A DNA stretch of 64,000 nucleotides from contig JAZAYU010000052.1 of NCBI GenBank assembly GCA_038501625.1, positions 4,431,955 to 4,495,954 on the forward strand. Reading direction: 5' to 3'. The translations under genes were made by a program, and so were the position numbers. The stretch is from Corbicula japonica (Eukaryota > Mollusca > Bivalvia > Venerida > Cyrenidae). This document shows, in pieces, positions 61,801-64,000 of the stretch. Position 1 is the stretch's first letter, and every line of letters starts with the position of its first letter. The notes under the pieces were generated by a model. It made no database searches, had not been told where the DNA came from, and worked only from the letters and a program-made list of their open reading frames with translations.

Positions 61801-62656
61801 CCTTGATTCATTTTATTGTTTCATTTTTTGTTAAATTACTTATTTCAATGTTTGTTTCATTCTTTATTTAATAACAATTTTTCATTTTCAATTCCATTAT
61901 TTGTTCGGTCTTCGCTTCATTCTTCATTCTTAATATAAGCCTTTGTTTCTTTCTGTGTTTCCTTAATCCTTTCAATGTTTCCTTCTTAATTTCAATGTTT
62001 GTTTGATTTTTAATTTATTTCTTTGTTTCCTTTTTCCTTTCAACGTTTCATTCTTATTTTCAATCTTTGTTTCATTCTTAATTTCTTTCATTGTTTCCTC
62101 CTTCTTTCAATGTTTCAATCTGTGTTTGATTCATTTTTATCTTTGTTTCCTTCTTCCTTTCAATGTTTCATTCTTGCCTTCATAGTTTCATTCTTAATTT
62201 TATTACTGTTTTGCATTCTTAATTTCGTTCTTTTTTCATAACACATTTGCTTGGAATGGTTCATTCTTTACCTTAATCTTTTTTTCAGTCTAATTATTTC
62301 TCATGTTTCGGTTTTCCCTTCAATGTTTCATTTTTAGTTTAACCCTTTGTTTCATTCATCTTTCAAAATCTCAATCCTAATTTCTCTCTCGCTTTCTCTC
62401 TCTATCTGTCTCTCTCCCACTATCTCTGCATCTCCGTCTGAGTATTGTCCTCCTCACCATTTAATGGAGAAGAGGACATATAAGCGTTTTTTGCTTATTC
62501 CTTAATTCATAACATGACATTTACTAATTGTATTATTTCATTACATGCGCAATTGCTTGAATAAATACTGTTTAAACCTATATCTTTCTTGCTACATACT
62601 TTATTTCATTAAGTCATTTTAGTTTCTATCCTTAAAGTCATTGTTATTTATATGTC
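58896..62656. repeat. Monomers A, B, A
   Basis: Starts at 58896 (1291 bp, A), 60187 (1180 bp, B) and 61367 (1290 bp, A). Confidence 0.95.
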
Positions 62657-64000
62657 TACCGTATTCGAGAGATACATATGCTGTATGTTGCGGACCTCCA
62701 CTGGACCTCCAGTGGAGGGCAAGGGACACATACAGCACTATGGCAGACACAATATTACATATTCAGTGTTAAATTCTTAATTAATCACTTAATTTTAACT
62801 TTAATTACGTTAAATTGTATTCGTTTTTAATATTTCTTTAATATTTAACAAATCTAAACAATGTATCATTTATTATTTCTGTCTTAATTTCATTCTTTGT
62901 TTCACTCTCAATTTCATTCTATGTTTCATTCTTTGTTCATTTTTGGTTATTTTCATTGTTGTGTTTCTTTCAAATTTTACGGCTTATCTATTTTATTTTT
63001 ACTTTTACACTTTGTTTCCATCATACTTTTACTCATTACTTCATTCTTTGTTTCTTAATTTTATTTCTGCGTTTCATTCTTTTCGTCATTACCTTGATTC
63101 ATTTTATTGTTTCATTTTTTGTTAAATTACTTATTTCAATGTTTGTTTCATTCTTTATTTAATAACAATTTTTCATTTTCAATTCCATTATTTGTTCGGT
63201 CTTCGCTTCATTCTTCATTCTTAATATAAGCCTTTGTTTCTTTCTGTGTTTCCTTAATCCTTTCAATGTTTCCTTCTTAATTTCAATGTTTGTTTGATTT
63301 TTAATTTATTTCTTTGTTTCCTTTTTCCTTTCAACGTTTCATTCTTATTTTCAATCTTTGTTTCATTCTTAATTTCTTTCATTGTTTCCTCCTTCTTTCA
63401 ATGTTTCAATCTGTGTTTGATTCACATTTGCTTGGAATGGTTCATTCTTTACCTTAATCTTTTTTTCAGTCTAATTATTTCTCATGTTTCGGTTTTCCAT
63501 TCAATGTTTCATTTTTAGTTTAACCCTTTGTTTCATTCATCTTTCAAAATATCAATCCTAATTTCTCTCTTGCTTTCTCTCTCTCTATCTGTCTCTTTCT
63601 CACTATCTCTGCATCTCCGTCTGAGTATTGTCCTCCTCACCATTTAATGGAGAAAAGGACGTATTAGCGTTTTCGCTTATTCCTTAATTCATAACATGAC
63701 ATTTACTAATTGTATTATTTCATTACATGTGCGATCGATTGAATAAATACTGTTTAAACCTATATCTTTCTTGCTACATACTTTATTTCATTAAGTCATT
63801 TTAGTTTCTATCCTTAAAGTCATTGTTATTTATATGTCTACCGTATTCGAGAGATACATATGCTGTATGTTGCGGACCTCCACTGGACCTCCAGTGGAGG
63901 GCAAGGGACACATACAGCACTATGGCAGACACAATATTACATATTCAGTGTTAAATTCTTAATTAATAACTTAATTTTAACTTTAATTACGTTAAATTGT
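62657..64000. repeat. Type B monomer with extra substitutions, then a partial monomer
   Basis: The B monomer (62657-63838, 1182 bp) has changes not seen in its neighbours near its end: CTCTTTCTCACTATC, GGAGAAAAGGACGTATTAGC and GTGCGATCGATTG. The partial monomer from 63839 looks ordinary up to the window end. Confidence 0.9.

Larger units (their letters stand above)
21596..64000. repeat. Satellite array, 1.29-kb (A) and 1.18-kb (B) monomers, ~33 copies
   Basis: All copies are in the same orientation. Using TACCGTATTCGAGAGATACA as anchor, monomers start at 21811, 23507, 24797, 26086, 27284, 28466, 29762, 30990, 32680, 33965, 35256, 36542, 37830, 39711, 40994, 42317, 43600, 45464, 46754, 48044, 49225, 50405, 51585, 52877, 54171, 55352, 56531, 57714, 58896, 60187, 61367, 62657 and 63839 (partial). 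In order from the anchor, each monomer has a hairpin, an AT-rich stretch, about 800 bp of pyrimidine-rich TTTCATTCTT-type words, a CT tract, a second hairpin with CACCATTTAATGGAGAAGAG, and a tail with TTGAATAAATACTGTTTAAA. Neighbouring copies are nearly identical from about 45 kb rightward. The array runs off the right edge. Confidence 0.97.

Noticed and set aside
19299..63518. Dozens of recurring 60-120 residue plus-strand frames rich in Phe, Ser, Leu and Ile that look like small membrane proteins
   Set aside because: They are translations of T-rich satellite words, occur in overlapping frames, mostly open at non-ATG codons and recur with the monomer period. No conserved codon structure is evident.
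21811..64000. CRISPR-like array of regular repeats
   Set aside because: The period is 1.2-1.3 kb with no short repeat/unique spacer pattern and no cas genes. The genome is eukaryotic.
21811..64000. Helitron-type tandem insertions, because of the hairpin
   Set aside because: I found no CTRR end following the hairpin and no TC start, and the copies are contiguous without AT target dinucleotides at fixed ends.

Overview
The window is eukaryotic nuclear DNA, AT-rich, with introns, many short inverted-repeat elements, microsatellites and a very large satellite array. It contains no bacterial operons, rRNA or CRISPR. The one confident gene (a secreted PAN/apple + sushi + GON protein with phase-1 module exons) and the style of its MITEs and SINE-like repeats suggest an invertebrate, most likely a bivalve mollusc. 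The species is an inference I cannot test here.

Region 1 (1-13.0 kb) holds a minus-strand gene whose five recognisable coding exons run from 12970 (ATG) down to 1940. Order: signal peptide and PAN/apple domain, a short Cys-rich EGF-like exon, a sushi/CCP exon, and two exons of a GON domain (known from the C-terminus of ADAMTS9/20 and nematode GON-1). All four predicted splice junctions keep frame and the four introns have GT/AG ends. The C-terminus and stop codon are not found, so the gene probably continues beyond the left edge. The introns are packed with repeats: a 702-bp foldback element flanked by TTAA, a 1.8-kb foldback, a CpG-rich 781-bp element with a TAA duplication, palindromic MITEs, a GAT microsatellite, a tRNA-derived SINE-like doublet, and a diverged ~300-bp tandem repeat into which three of the elements inserted.

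Region 2 (13.0-19.0 kb) is upstream and intergenic: a 26-copy 62-71 bp tandem repeat, a decayed Tc1/mariner-like transposase tail, repeat fragments and long stretches where I see nothing.

Region 3 (19.0-64.0 kb) is repetitive. A degenerate T-rich low-complexity stretch (19.0-21.5 kb) passes into a satellite whose monomer is about 1290 bp (type A) or about 1180 bp (type B, with a 110-bp deletion). About 33 monomers are in one orientation and the array runs off the right edge. The monomer is strongly pyrimidine-rich on the plus strand, except for a tail with two hairpins, one of them unchanged in almost every monomer. The array has higher-order structure: a repeated P-Q-R trimer, an X/Y dimer block, and interleaved A and B types. 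It carries two MITE insertions with clear target duplications and a 500-N assembly gap. The many 60-90 residue Phe/Ser/Leu-rich reading frames in it are artefacts of T-rich sequence, not genes.
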